This document shows positions 39,551 through 48,645 of a DNA stretch of 64,000 bases, one piece after another (position 1 is the stretch's first letter; the number at the start of each line of letters is the position of its first letter). A program made the translations under genes and the position numbers. The stretch covers positions 1-64,000 of the forward strand of contig JAZOCC010000012.1 of assembly GCA_045596385.1 (NCBI GenBank), in the 5' to 3' direction. The stretch comes from SIG307 sp045596385. GTDB taxonomy: Bacteria > Bacillota > Clostridia > Lachnospirales > Lachnospiraceae. A model generated the notes under the pieces. It was not told the DNA's origin. It did no database searches and saw only the letters and a list, made by a program, of their open reading frames with translations.

Positions 39551-40146
39551 GAAAGAACAAGAAGGTAAACGATCCGAATATTTTAGTAGAAAAGCAAAAG
39601 TTTTATATCAGCGAATTTGAGCAGGAGGCTGCATGGCTTTCTTTTATGCATCGTGAAGGCTGGAAATTTGTTTCCACCGATGGATTTCATTACAAGTTTG
39701 AAAAAGCAGAGAAAAAAGATTGGGTCTATGAGTTGGATTATAAAGAGAACGGCGTCGCAGAGGACGACTATATCCAGATGTACCGGGATTTCGGTTGGGA
39801 ATACGCGGGGCAATATGACCACTGGTGCTATTTCCGCAAACAACGCGTAGAAGGAGAAGATGTGGATACTACACTCTTCGGCGACCGCGAATCCAAACTG
39901 GAGCTTTGTAAACGAGTGGTAAACGGCCAATTTTCCCGTATGCTCCCGCTCCTCTTACTTACACCGAGTATGCTTAACCTATTTCGTTTAGCAAAACCGT
40001 TGGAAACCTTCGGTCCGGTTATAGGAACCATTTTGTCAATCATCTGCACTCTTTCGCTTCTTATCTTTTTTGTTCCGCTGATTATCTACTTTACTCAGAT
40101 AAATCGGCTAAACAAGCAGATTAAGGAGCTGGAAGGCACCAAATAA
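39547..40146 (+). CDS. DUF2812 membrane protein
   Basis: 199 residues. The first ~110 residues are a soluble DUF2812 domain (FEQEAAWLSFMHREGWKFVSTDGFHYKFEKAE...YELDYKE...YIQMYRDFGWEYAGQYDHWCYFRK), then two C-terminal membrane helices (MLPLLLLTPSMLNLF; VIGTILSIICTLSLLIFFVPLIIYF). Function unknown; such proteins nearly always follow a PadR gene, suggesting a sensor or antagonist of PadR. Confidence 0.9.
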   Translation: MRKNKKVNDPNILVEKQKFYISEFEQEAAWLSFMHREGWKFVSTDGFHYKFEKAEKKDWVYELDYKENGVAEDDYIQMYRDFGWEYAGQYDHWCYFRKQRVEGEDVDTTLFGDRESKLELCKRVVNGQFSRMLPLLLLTPSMLNLFRLAKPLETFGPVIGTILSIICTLSLLIFFVPLIIYFTQINRLNKQIKELEGTK

Positions 40147-40153
40147 ATCAATA

Positions 40154-40193
40154 CTCCTGCGTTTGATGTTTTGTTTCACACCAAACGCAGGAG
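40154..40193. terminator. Shared terminator between DUF2812 and the binding-protein gene
   Basis: CTCCTGCGTTTG and CAAACGCAGGAG form a perfect 12-bp stem between two converging genes. A-rich sequence on the right supplies T's for the minus strand. Confidence 0.7.
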
Positions 40194-40204
40194 AACAAAA
40201 ATCA

Positions 40205-41686
40205 CTATTTCACTTCGTTTTCACCGTTTTCCGGCATCCCGACTCCGTTACTCACATCAATCAATTCCTGCCAGGAATCCCAAACCTCTTCCACACACTC
40301 CTCCGGTGTTTTCTCCGCAAACGGATAGTGCTTCGTCAGGTCACGGATATCCAGCCCGTCCACCAGATAACGGGTTAAAAAGTTTACCGTATCCTCTCTC
40401 TTATCGTTATAATGCGGAAGCGTTTCATCACAGGCACGCTCGTCCTCAAAATGTGCGTAATACGGCTCTTGATACGAAGCCGGATCATGATATCCCGGTG
40501 TTTCACTGGTATAAAGGTTATACGCAAAAGCAATGTCCGCTGCCGTTTCCGCATCGTAACAAGCCGGAATTACCCACACATTTCCGTAGACATAGGTATA
40601 GTACTCCTCCTGTCCGTCCGGCTTTGGCGGTACCACAAACCCGATTTCATCGGTCATGTTGTTCTCTCCGTAAGACGCATCCGGCTTACACAGAGCTTCT
40701 TCCGCAAACTGCATTGCCGCCGTTCCTTCTTGAAACGCTGAAATATACCAATCCGCTGCCGCGTTCTCCGGTTCAGGCATCTCATAGCCCTTCTCGTAAA
40801 GCTCCGCCGCATACTCCATGGCACCAAGCACAGACGCATCCTTACAATTATTATAAATCGTTCCGTCTTTCTCCACCGCAATAAAATCCTTGCCCGTAGA
40901 AGACACCAGACACTGCAGGGTATCCGTACCGTCGGAACAGGTAGCATACACATCCGTCTGTCCGTCTCCGTCCGTATCCCTGGTTAATATTTCACAGATT
41001 TCCTCAAACTTTGACCAGGTCCACTCTCCGTTTGCCTGCAAGTCATAAGGCAACTCCGGATCCAGTCCCGCCTCTTCAAACAGTCTCTTATTAAAGATGA
41101 TTCCTCCCCCCGGCTCCATCCACTCTGCGCGCATGCCATAGATACTCTTTCCTTTGGTCATAAGCTTATTGACCGCATCACTCCATTTATACCAACGTTC
41201 TCTTTCGTTGGTACTGATACCCAACTCCTCCAACGTGGCAAGGTCATAGAACAGCCCTTTGGACATCGGCTTTGCAAGAAAACGGTAATCCAGTTCAAAC
41301 ACCTGTGCCACCGGTTCCCCTGCTTCTACGGAGCTTATGAAAACCTCCTGCATCTCCTCCGGGTCCGCCACCTTCTTTGCGGCAATGGTACAGTTATGGG
41401 TTTGCATAATTTCCTCACGGTATAATCTTCTTGCCTCTTCCCATGCAGTGGTCGGAGTCGGCGTACTCTCCGGAGAATAGGTATCTCCGATGATAATTTC
41501 CAAACCATTTAGGTTACGTATCGGTTCCGGGGTCGCGGTCGGCATGGGCGTTGCGGTTACCTCCGTTTCTCCCGTCGGGGACGGTGTCCCTGTCGGTTCC
41601 GGCACCTCCGGGCCTTTGTTACAGCCTGCGACACAGCATATACATAAAATAAGTGTCATCATGATTGACTGCCATTTCTTCCTCAT
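40205..41686 (-). CDS. Extracellular solute-binding lipoprotein (family 1, sugar type)
   Basis: 493 residues from the ATG at 41686. Lipobox at 'CCVAGCNKG', short TPSPTGETEVTATPMPTATPEP linker, then a family 1 substrate-binding domain ('LNGLEIIIGDTYSPEST...WEEARRLYREEIMQTHNCTI', 'VFELDYRFLAKPMSKGLFYDL', 'MEPGGGIIFNKRLFEEAGLDPEL', 'ISAFQEGTAAMQFAEEAL'). Such proteins feed sugar ABC importers. No permease or ATPase genes are near, so it is an orphan component or has another surface role. Confidence 0.87.
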   Translation of the reverse strand: MRKKWQSIMMTLILCICCVAGCNKGPEVPEPTGTPSPTGETEVTATPMPTATPEPIRNLNGLEIIIGDTYSPESTPTPTTAWEEARRLYREEIMQTHNCTIAAKKVADPEEMQEVFISSVEAGEPVAQVFELDYRFLAKPMSKGLFYDLATLEELGISTNERERWYKWSDAVNKLMTKGKSIYGMRAEWMEPGGGIIFNKRLFEEAGLDPELPYDLQANGEWTWSKFEEICEILTRDTDGDGQTDVYATCSDGTDTLQCLVSSTGKDFIAVEKDGTIYNNCKDASVLGAMEYAAELYEKGYEMPEPENAAADWYISAFQEGTAAMQFAEEALCKPDASYGENNMTDEIGFVVPPKPDGQEEYYTYVYGNVWVIPACYDAETAADIAFAYNLYTSETPGYHDPASYQEPYYAHFEDERACDETLPHYNDKREDTVNFLTRYLVDGLDIRDLTKHYPFAEKTPEECVEEVWDSWQELIDVSNGVGMPENGENEVK

Positions 41687-41823
41687 TGTAAAAACCTCCC
41701 TCAAAAATAAGCCTATGTATCTTTTCTTTCATTTTATCATCCTCGGAAACGATGCGTCAACCAAGTTCACAAACACTGCATACACGCTTCACAAAGCTGT
41801 CACAAACTGCTCCCCTCACTACC

Positions 41824-41856
41824 AAAAGACCGCCCACCCTTTTCGGATACGCGGTC
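41824..41856 (-). terminator. Terminator after htpG
   Basis: Minus strand GACCGC ... GCGGTC stem followed by TTTTGG. Confidence 0.6.
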
Positions 41857-41878
41857 TCATTTTATCCTATTCTGACAT

Positions 41879-43867
41879 TTACTTCGTCAAAAGAAGCATA
41901 ATCTCATTACTTCTCTCGATAAACTTGGTCATCTCTTCCGGAGCCAGCGGCTTATGGGAGAGCATTGCCAAATCGTAGAGCTGCTCGCAGATAACGGAGG
42001 CATTCTTGCTCTTCTTATGCTCAAAGATGAACTTCACCAGCGGATGGTTTGCGTTTAATACTAAGGTCTCACCTTCTCCGCCGAACATGGACGGGTCCAT
42101 ACCGTACATGTTGTACATCTTCATCATATCCTGCATTCTGCGACTATCCTCGGATAAGGTAATCATGGAGGCTACCTTTTCGTTCTTAAGCTTTTCCACC
42201 TTAACGGTGAGCTTCTCCTTATTCAGTGCCTTCTTTACCATATCGGTAACGGTATCTACCATCTTCTTCCAGTCGTCTGCATCCTCCGTCACCTCTTCCT
42301 TAAAGGTCTCGGTCAGGTCTGCATCGATTCTCTGGAAACGGATGTCCTTATTATCAAACTCCAGCTTAGAAATATACGGCTGGTCGATGTTGTGGGTTAA
42401 GAAGATAGCATCCAGGCCGGCTTCCTTAAACATATTGATGTACTGGCTCTGCTGACGCTCATCGGTGACATAATAAACAACCTGCTTCTTCTCTTCCGCA
42501 TCGTCCTCGTTCTCACCTGTAGCAGAAGTAGCGTCCGCATTTTCCACAATCGGGGTATCCTCAGTCTCACCGGCAGCTTCCTTTGCAGCCTTTACATAAT
42601 CCTCTAAGGTCAAATACTTGCCCTCCAAGTTCTTAAAGAGCATGTAGTCCTTCATCTTCTCACAGAACTTATCGTCCTTTAAGCAACCGAACTTGATGAA
42701 CGGGCTGATATCGTCCCAGTACTTCTCGTATTCTTCACGCTCTACCTTGCACATACCGGACAACTTATCGGCTACCTTCTTGGTAATATAGTCGGAAATC
42801 TTCTTTACAAAACCGTCATTCTGCAGTGCACTTCTGGATACATTCAGCGGTAAATCCGGACAGTCGATGACGCCCTTTAATAAGAGCAGGAACTCCGGAA
42901 TGACTTCCTTGATGTTATCCGCAATAAATACCTGGTTACTGTAAAGCTTGATGGTGCCCTCTAAGTTTTCGTACTCCGTGTTAATCTTCGGGAAGTACAA
43001 AATACCCTTTAAGTTAAACGGATAGTCCATATTCAGATGAATCCAGAACAGCGGCTCCTTATAATCATGGAACACGTTACGGAAAAACTCCTTGTACTCC
43101 TCTTCGGTGCACTCGTTCGGATGCTTCGTCCAAAGCGGAGTCGGATCGTTAAGCGGCTGCGGCTTTACTTCCTCTGCATCTTCTCCATCCTTGCCGTCTT
43201 CTGCCTTCGGTGCTTCCTTTACCGGGGCGTCTACATTTTCAAAGAAAATCGGGGTCGGCATAAAGGAACAATACTTCTCGATGACTTCCTTTGCTCGGTA
43301 CTCATTGGAAAACTCATAGCTGTCTTCGTTTAAGTAGAGGGTAATCTCCGTACCGCGCTCGGAGCGGGTACCTTCGCCCATCTCAAACTCTACACCCTCC
43401 TCAGACTCCCAGTGAACCGCCGGCTCGTCTTTGTAAGACTTGGTGTCGATGGTCACCTTGTGGGCCACCATAAATGCGGAATAGAAACCGAGACCGAAGT
43501 GGCCGATAATGCAGTCCTCGTTAGTCTTATCCTTATACTGCTCTACAAAAGCCTGGGCACCGGAGAACGCAATCTGGTTGATGTACTGCTTTACCTCATC
43601 CGCCGTCATACCGATACCGTTATCAATAATGCTGATGGTCTTCTCCTCCGGGCTCACCTTTACGGTTACCCTCCATTCGTTATCCTCCGGAAGACTTACC
43701 TCCCCCATCACCTCTAACTTCTTCATCTTTGTAATGGCATCACATCCGTTGGAAATCAACTCACGGAAAAAAATGTCGTGGTCCGAATATAACCATTTCT
43801 TAATAATCGGGAATATATTCTCCGAATTAATCGACAAACTACCCTGCTCATTTACTACGTTACTCAT
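41879..43867 (-). CDS. htpG: Hsp90 chaperone HtpG
   Basis: 662 residues from the ATG at 43867, behind AAAGGAG. The GHKL ATP site is complete: 'FFRELISNGCDAITK', 'SIIDNGIGMTADEV', 'GHFGLGFYSAFMVA', 'GTEITLYL'. The middle domain has the Arg of 'NVSRSALQ', and a short linker rich in Glu/Asp/Thr ('VENADATSATGENEDDAEEKK') lies before the C-terminal domain. There is no MEEVD end. A perfect CIRCE element and sigma-A promoter stand upstream, so HrcA should repress it until heat stress. Confidence 0.95.
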   Translation of the reverse strand: MSNVVNEQGSLSINSENIFPIIKKWLYSDHDIFFRELISNGCDAITKMKKLEVMGEVSLPEDNEWRVTVKVSPEEKTISIIDNGIGMTADEVKQYINQIAFSGAQAFVEQYKDKTNEDCIIGHFGLGFYSAFMVAHKVTIDTKSYKDEPAVHWESEEGVEFEMGEGTRSERGTEITLYLNEDSYEFSNEYRAKEVIEKYCSFMPTPIFFENVDAPVKEAPKAEDGKDGEDAEEVKPQPLNDPTPLWTKHPNECTEEEYKEFFRNVFHDYKEPLFWIHLNMDYPFNLKGILYFPKINTEYENLEGTIKLYSNQVFIADNIKEVIPEFLLLLKGVIDCPDLPLNVSRSALQNDGFVKKISDYITKKVADKLSGMCKVEREEYEKYWDDISPFIKFGCLKDDKFCEKMKDYMLFKNLEGKYLTLEDYVKAAKEAAGETEDTPIVENADATSATGENEDDAEEKKQVVYYVTDERQQSQYINMFKEAGLDAIFLTHNIDQPYISKLEFDNKDIRFQRIDADLTETFKEEVTEDADDWKKMVDTVTDMVKKALNKEKLTVKVEKLKNEKVASMITLSEDSRRMQDMMKMYNMYGMDPSMFGGEGETLVLNANHPLVKFIFEHKKSKNASVICEQLYDLAMLSHKPLAPEEMTKFIERSNEIMLLLTK

Positions 43868-43992
43868 ACTTAAAATCTCCTTTCCTGCTATCCGATGTAC
43901 CAATGCAAATGCCGTATCTTCGCCCTATGTACGGCCTCTCCTCTCATACATTCCATGCTTTTCCCCACAAAATCATCTTTTCCACTCAGAAA

Positions 43993-44018
43993 AAGCATGA
44001 CATCGGTTCGTCATGCTT
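43993..44018 (-). promoter_or_regulatory. Hairpin in the htpG leader
   Basis: On the minus strand AAGCATGAC-GAACCGAT-GTCATGCTT, then TTTTTCT, begins only a few bases after the expected transcription start. It looks like a small intrinsic terminator or a 5' stabilising stem. Confidence 0.5.
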
Positions 44019-44020
44019 CT

Positions 44021-44049
44021 ACTATAATACCGAATGTTTCAATTGTCAA
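44021..44049 (-). promoter_or_regulatory. Sigma-A promoter of htpG
   Basis: TTGACA (44049-44044), 17 bases, TATAGT (44026-44021). Confidence 0.85.
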
Positions 44050-44056
44050 GAAAAAT

Positions 44057-44083
44057 TTAGCACTCAACTTCATTGAGTGCTAA
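44057..44083. promoter_or_regulatory. CIRCE element (HrcA operator)
   Basis: TTAGCACTC-N9-GAGTGCTAA, an exact match to the CIRCE consensus. It lies just upstream of the htpG -35 box, and its distal half is also the coding end (V-S-T-Q-stop) of the DUF5721 gene. Confidence 0.95.
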
Positions 44084-44555
44084 CAATAATCCCGTTCTTT
44101 TTCAAAAATTCCTGCAAAGCCGCATCCCAAGCTAAGTCCAATGTCTTATCCATGGTAAAGCCCACATGTGAAACACCGCTGACCACCTGACAACCGTTTG
44201 CCGAATAACGAATATTTAAGAACAGGGAAGCACCTGCTTCTTCCTGTGCCTTACCACACTCCGCTAAAATCCGCTCCGTCCACGCTCTGTCCGCCGCCAA
44301 TACAATTCGAAGCATCCCCGGAAGTCTCTTTCCTTTAATTGCCTGAAAGAAAATCTCTTTTACTTCACCCCACTTGGCAAAGTCCCGATTCACCGTTTCC
44401 GGCTCTTCAAAAAAATCCTTTTTTAACCGTCCGTTGACGGATAATTCAAAAAAAGTCTCCACCTTAGCTTCCATCACTTCCCAGGAATCAAATAATTCTC
44501 CCCGAAGCAACAGCGCCATAAACGATTTTAACTCTTCTACCGTTCCCGAAAACAT
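44070..44555 (-). CDS. DUF5721 family protein
   Basis: 161 residues. I start at the ATG at 44555 (MFSGTVEELKSFMALLLRGELFDSWEVMEAKVETF), nine bases after AAAGGA; two codons upstream is a TTG. The family is known from Clostridia; function is not. No membrane segment or catalytic motif can be pointed out. Its last codons form half of the CIRCE element that governs htpG, so the two genes are physically locked together. Confidence 0.8.
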   Translation of the reverse strand: MFSGTVEELKSFMALLLRGELFDSWEVMEAKVETFFELSVNGRLKKDFFEEPETVNRDFAKWGEVKEIFFQAIKGKRLPGMLRIVLAADRAWTERILAECGKAQEEAGASLFLNIRYSANGCQVVSGVSHVGFTMDKTLDLAWDAALQEFLKKNGIIVSTQ

Positions 44556-44637
44556 TCCCAATTCCTTTCTGCCCCAAAATTCCTCTCATAATTCCGGACA
44601 ACATCGTGCAAACTATCCTCGTAACATGAAAATCAAC

Positions 44638-44695
44638 CGGATGCCGAGCCTATCGTAAAAAACTGTTTTATTTCACACAGTCGGGCAGGCATCCG
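44638..44695 (+). promoter_or_regulatory. Stem-loop leader of the cysteine-rich small gene
   Basis: CGGATGCC (44638-44645) pairs with GGCATCCG (44688-44695), closing a 42-base loop with an inner AACTG...CAGT stem. It ends just before the ribosome site AAAGGAG. It could be a control element; no class recognised. Confidence 0.4.
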
Positions 44696-44715
44696 CCCCT
44701 GAAAGGAGACTGACC

Positions 44716-44913
44716 ATGCGTGCAAGTTTTGAAACTTATCGTAAAGTAGCAAAGGCATGTAGCGCTTATGAACCGATGAGCGACACCAAGATTTCCAACA
44801 GTTGCTGTGATACCAGTGATATTTCCTGTACCAACTGCAAGCATTTTGACGAGGACAAGTACTGCGTGCTTGACTTATATGACAAAATCGTAGAAAATCA
44901 CGGAATTCAGTAG
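44716..44913 (+). CDS. Cysteine-rich small protein (65 aa)
   Basis: MRASFETYRKVAKACSAYEP... with a cluster of cysteines: 'NSCCDTSDISCTNCKHFDEDKYCVLDLYDKIVENHGIQ'. The CC, CxxC and single C could bind metal or an iron-sulfur cluster. Near-identical small proteins occur, as far as I recall, across Lachnospiraceae, but no function is known. AAAGGAG is eight bases before the ATG, and a strong terminator follows. Confidence 0.78.
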   Translation: MRASFETYRKVAKACSAYEPMSDTKISNSCCDTSDISCTNCKHFDEDKYCVLDLYDKIVENHGIQ

Positions 44914-44958
44914 GTCTTAAGGTGCAGCGCACCTACCTGCATTCATGCGAATCACACG

Positions 44959-44994
44959 AGCGCCCCGGCTGTATTACACAGCCCAGGGGCGCTT
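44959..44994. terminator. Terminator between the cysteine-rich gene and the GH13 gene
   Basis: AGCGCCCC-GGCTG-loop-CAGCC-CAGGGGCGCT is a strong stem between converging genes. T-tails are weak on both sides. Confidence 0.6.
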
Positions 44995-44999
44995 ACATA

Positions 45000-46961
45000 T
45001 TACTTCTGCTTCCGTGCAAGCACCACCATGGTCCGTGCCGGCACCTTACAATAATACTCCGTCAGGGATTCGTCCGCCGTTACGGCAATTTCCTTTCCTT
45101 CGTTTACTTCCACAAGTTCGCTCTCTCCCGAAGTATCCAGTACTTTCTCCCATTCACAGGTTACCGTTCCGGCACAATACTCTGTCGGAAGTGCAAACTG
45201 CAATTCTTCCCAATGCATATTAAAGAGAAGATACAAATCCTCCTGAACCGGTTCTCCGTAAGCCCCGCCAAGAAGTACCGATACGGTACGACTGTACGGT
45301 GCATAATCCGGCTTCCACAGCTGTACTCCGTGATAAGATACATCCGGCATGCCGATATTCTTCCAGTCGCTTCCCCGCAAAGTCCGTCCCCCGCATAAAA
45401 CTCCATGCTGTTTACGGAACACAAGTACCTCCTTTACAAAGGAAAGCAACTCTTTTCTCTCTTTCGTCAGACGCCAGTTTAACCAGGAAATTTCGTTATC
45501 CTGACAGTAGGCGTTATTATTTCCCTTCTTCGTATGACCGAACTCGTCTCCGGCAAAAATCATCGGTACCCCCTGCGACAACAGCACAGTACCAAGGGCG
45601 TTTTTACGCAGACGTGCCCGAAGGGCATTGACCTTCTTCTTCGGTGTCTCCCCCTCAATGCTACAATTCCAACTGTGATTATAATCCTCGCCGTCCTTAT
45701 TGTCCTCACCGTTTGCCTCATTGTGCTTCCGGTCGTAAGCATACAAATCATACAGTGAGAAGCCGTTCTGGTCCGCAATGTACCGGAGCTGTGCAAACTC
45801 CTTCCGTTCTCCGCAAAAGCTTCCCACGAACTCTCCTACCATGTTCTCATCGCCCTTTACAAAGCGACGCATCACATTCCGGAATCCATCGTTATATATA
45901 CCTACTCTGCGTTCATCAAACTTCTCCGCAAAGGCTTTACTATCCTGACAATCCGTTACCAGAAACTTTACTCCCGCCAGATACGGATCCTCCAATAACA
46001 GCGGCAGCGCACCGTTGTCACCGATCAACCGGAAACCGTCCGCACCATATGCATAGGTCCAGTACCTCAGGCAATCCGTAATGAGACTCATTTTCACATC
46101 ACCACCGAAAAAGAACTCATAAAATACCGCAATTCCGGCTTCATGGAACGCCGAAACCGTCTGACGTAGTTCTTCCTCTGCATGCTGCTTATCTGCCGCA
46201 TAAGACGCCTTCGGAGCAAAGTAAAAGTTCTTCGCTGTATAGCCCCAGTAATTCACCCGGTCTACCGACTTTTCTTCCGTTCCGTTCTCATACGCCCGCT
46301 GCACCTTTACAAATTCCTCTCCGTACAAAGCGGTATACTGCGCCAGCTGCTTTGCAGACAGACAGCCGCAATTTTGGGAAACCTCCATACATTCATCAAA
46401 CTCGTACACCGGCATCAGCAGCACGGCATTAATTCCTAATTCCTTTAAATACGGAATCTTTTCCGTAAGGCCTGCAAAGGTACCCTTCTTTTTTACCCCG
46501 GAGCTTGCATGCTTCGTAAAGCCTCTGACGTGCAGCTTATAAAAAATCAAATCAGAAAAAGCCGGACAAACAAATCCACTCTCGCTATCAGGCAATACCG
46601 CTTCCGTATCCCTGAACTTCGGAAGCATCGGTCGGACTTCTCCTTCCAATTTTCCGAAGAATTCTTTTCCGCTGACTCCTCTTGCATACGTATCCGTAAA
46701 CGTCCCGTTTTCCGTCGCAAACAAGTAGGTCTCGCAGCCCTTTACTTCCTTTTTCGGTACTGCCCCGTAAAATACCGCACTGTTTCCGATACGGTTCATC
46801 ATAATCTCTTTTTTCGGCGTCTCTTTTCCCTTACCAAACAGCAAAAGAGTGCAAGACTTTGCACCCTCCGCTACTGTTTTAAAGCATATTTGTTCCGCCC
46901 GGCTCCAAGCGCCGGACATACCGCCGATCATTTCCTGCCACAGTCCGTCTGTGTATCCCAA
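45000..46961 (-). CDS. GH13 isoamylase/debranching-type pseudoenzyme
   Basis: 653 residues with the isoamylase/GlgX plan: N-terminal carbohydrate domain, 'HVRGFTKHASSGVKKKGTFAGLTEKIPYLKELGINAVLLMPVYEF', 'VNYWGYTAKNFYFAPKASYA', 'DLYAYDRKHNEANGEDNKDG', 'LSQGVPMIFAGDEFGHTKKGNNNAYCQDN'. Yet the nucleophile region, normally GFRFD, reads 'DGFRLIGDN', the acid/base Glu region (normally AEPWD) reads 'LVTDCQDS', and the last Asp (HDGF) reads 'QNGF'. So it is predicted to bind but not cut alpha-glucan. The start is a TTG at 46961, five bases after GGAGGG. Confidence 0.87.
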   Translation of the reverse strand: MGYTDGLWQEMIGGMSGAWSRAEQICFKTVAEGAKSCTLLLFGKGKETPKKEIMMNRIGNSAVFYGAVPKKEVKGCETYLFATENGTFTDTYARGVSGKEFFGKLEGEVRPMLPKFRDTEAVLPDSESGFVCPAFSDLIFYKLHVRGFTKHASSGVKKKGTFAGLTEKIPYLKELGINAVLLMPVYEFDECMEVSQNCGCLSAKQLAQYTALYGEEFVKVQRAYENGTEEKSVDRVNYWGYTAKNFYFAPKASYAADKQHAEEELRQTVSAFHEAGIAVFYEFFFGGDVKMSLITDCLRYWTYAYGADGFRLIGDNGALPLLLEDPYLAGVKFLVTDCQDSKAFAEKFDERRVGIYNDGFRNVMRRFVKGDENMVGEFVGSFCGERKEFAQLRYIADQNGFSLYDLYAYDRKHNEANGEDNKDGEDYNHSWNCSIEGETPKKKVNALRARLRKNALGTVLLSQGVPMIFAGDEFGHTKKGNNNAYCQDNEISWLNWRLTKERKELLSFVKEVLVFRKQHGVLCGGRTLRGSDWKNIGMPDVSYHGVQLWKPDYAPYSRTVSVLLGGAYGEPVQEDLYLLFNMHWEELQFALPTEYCAGTVTCEWEKVLDTSGESELVEVNEGKEIAVTADESLTEYYCKVPARTMVVLARKQK

Positions 46962-46995
46962 AATACCCTCCGTTCTCTGTTCGCAACAGAAAAAA

Positions 46996-48645
46996 CTACT
47001 CTTCCTCGGTCAGAACCTCTTCCTCTACCTTTACGGAAAGAGCCTGACGCTTACGAGCCATCTCGTCGCTGTCTAAATACTCGTCGTAGGTAGATACCTT
47101 ATCAATCATGCCACCGTTCGGAAGAATCTCAATGATACGATTTGCAATGGTCTGAATAAACTGATGGTCCTGAGAGGTAAACAGGATAACACCTGGATAC
47201 TTAATCAAACCGTTATTCAGAGCCGTAATGGACTCCATGTCCAAGTGATTGGTCGGCTCATCCATCAAAAGTACATTGGTCGCCATAAGCATCATCTTGG
47301 AAAGCATAACACGCACACGCTCACCACCTGAAAGTACATTCACCTTCTTTACGCCCTCTTCTCCGGCAAATAACATACGTCCCATGAAACCGCGGACATA
47401 AGTAACATCCTTCTCCGGAGAATACGGCATGAGCCAGTCTACGATAGACAGGTCGGATGCGAAATCCTTCGTGTTATCCTTCGGGAAATATGCCTGACTG
47501 GTGGTAATACCCCACTTATAGCTACCGGAATCCGGCTCCATCTCACCGGTTAAAATCTTGTACAGCGTGGTAATCGCAAGAGTATTTGCGCCTACCAGAG
47601 CAATCTTATCCTCACGACCTACGATAAAGGAAATGTTATCCAGTACCTTTACGCCATCGATGGTCTTTGTTAAATTCGTTACCGTAAGCACTTCGTTACC
47701 GATTTCACGGCTCGGTCTGAAGTCGATATACGGATATTTTCTGGAAGACGGGCGGATTTCATCCAACTCAATCTTTTCCAATGCGCGCTTACGGGACGTA
47801 GCCTGCTTGGACTTGGATGCGTTTGCGGAGAATCTCTGAATAAACTCCTGTAACTCCTTAATCTTCTCTTCCTTCTTCTTATTTGCTTCCTTCATCTGCT
47901 TAATCATAAGCTGGGAGGACTCATACCAGAAATCGTAGTTACCTGCATAAAGCTGAATCTTTGCATAGTCGATATCTGCAATATGGGTACAAACCTTGTT
48001 TAAGAAGTAACGGTCATGGGACACCACAATTACCGTATTGTCAAAATTAATGAGGAACTCCTCCAACCAACGGATAGCTTCCAGGTCTAAGTGGTTGGTC
48101 GGCTCGTCCAGAAGCAAAATATCCGGATTTCCGAACAATGCCTGTGCAAGAAGCACCTTCACCTTCTCACTTGCCTTTAATTCACTCATCATCTTATAAT
48201 GAAGGTCTGTTTCGATGCCGAGACCGTTTAACAAAGTAGCCGCATCGGACTCCGCTTCCCAACCGTTTAAAGTGGCAAACTCTGCCTCTAACTCACTGGC
48301 CTTAATACCGTCTTCTTCGGTAAAGTCTTCCTTTGCGTAGATGGCATCCTTTTCCTTCATTATATCGTACAGGCGCTGGTTACCCATAATAACAGTATCC
48401 AGTACCGGATATGCATCGTATTTAAAGTGGTCCTGCTGTAAGAAGGACAAACGCTGACCAGGAGTGATAATAACCTCTCCCTTGGACGGCTCCAACTGTC
48501 CGGTCAAAATCTTTAAAAAGGTGGACTTACCGGCACCGTTCGCACCGATTAAACCGTAGCAGTTTCCTTCGGTAAACTTGATATTTACGTCCTCGAATAA
48601 CGCTCTTTTTCCGAGTCTTAATGTAACATTACTTGCCTGAATCAT
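46996..48645 (-). CDS. ABC-F family ATP-binding protein with degenerate second ATP site
   Basis: 549 residues from the ATG at 48645 (MIQASNVTLRLGKRALFEDVN), after AAAGGA. Two ABC domains and no membrane part; ABC-F proteins act on the ribosome. Domain 1 has Walker A 'GANGAGKSTFLKIL', Walker B 'ILLLDEPTNHLDLEA' and an altered signature 'SELKASEKVKVLL'. Domain 2 has signature 'LSGGERVRVML' and 'VLLMDEPTNHLD', but its Walker A reads 'GANTLAITTL' with Ile for the ATP-binding Lys. The relatives I recall (YbiT-like) keep that Lys. Linker helices 'MIKQMKEANKKKEEKIKELQEFIQRF' are normal. Confidence 0.9.
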   Translation of the reverse strand: MIQASNVTLRLGKRALFEDVNIKFTEGNCYGLIGANGAGKSTFLKILTGQLEPSKGEVIITPGQRLSFLQQDHFKYDAYPVLDTVIMGNQRLYDIMKEKDAIYAKEDFTEEDGIKASELEAEFATLNGWEAESDAATLLNGLGIETDLHYKMMSELKASEKVKVLLAQALFGNPDILLLDEPTNHLDLEAIRWLEEFLINFDNTVIVVSHDRYFLNKVCTHIADIDYAKIQLYAGNYDFWYESSQLMIKQMKEANKKKEEKIKELQEFIQRFSANASKSKQATSRKRALEKIELDEIRPSSRKYPYIDFRPSREIGNEVLTVTNLTKTIDGVKVLDNISFIVGREDKIALVGANTLAITTLYKILTGEMEPDSGSYKWGITTSQAYFPKDNTKDFASDLSIVDWLMPYSPEKDVTYVRGFMGRMLFAGEEGVKKVNVLSGGERVRVMLSKMMLMATNVLLMDEPTNHLDMESITALNNGLIKYPGVILFTSQDHQFIQTIANRIIEILPNGGMIDKVSTYDEYLDSDEMARKRQALSVKVEEEVLTEEE

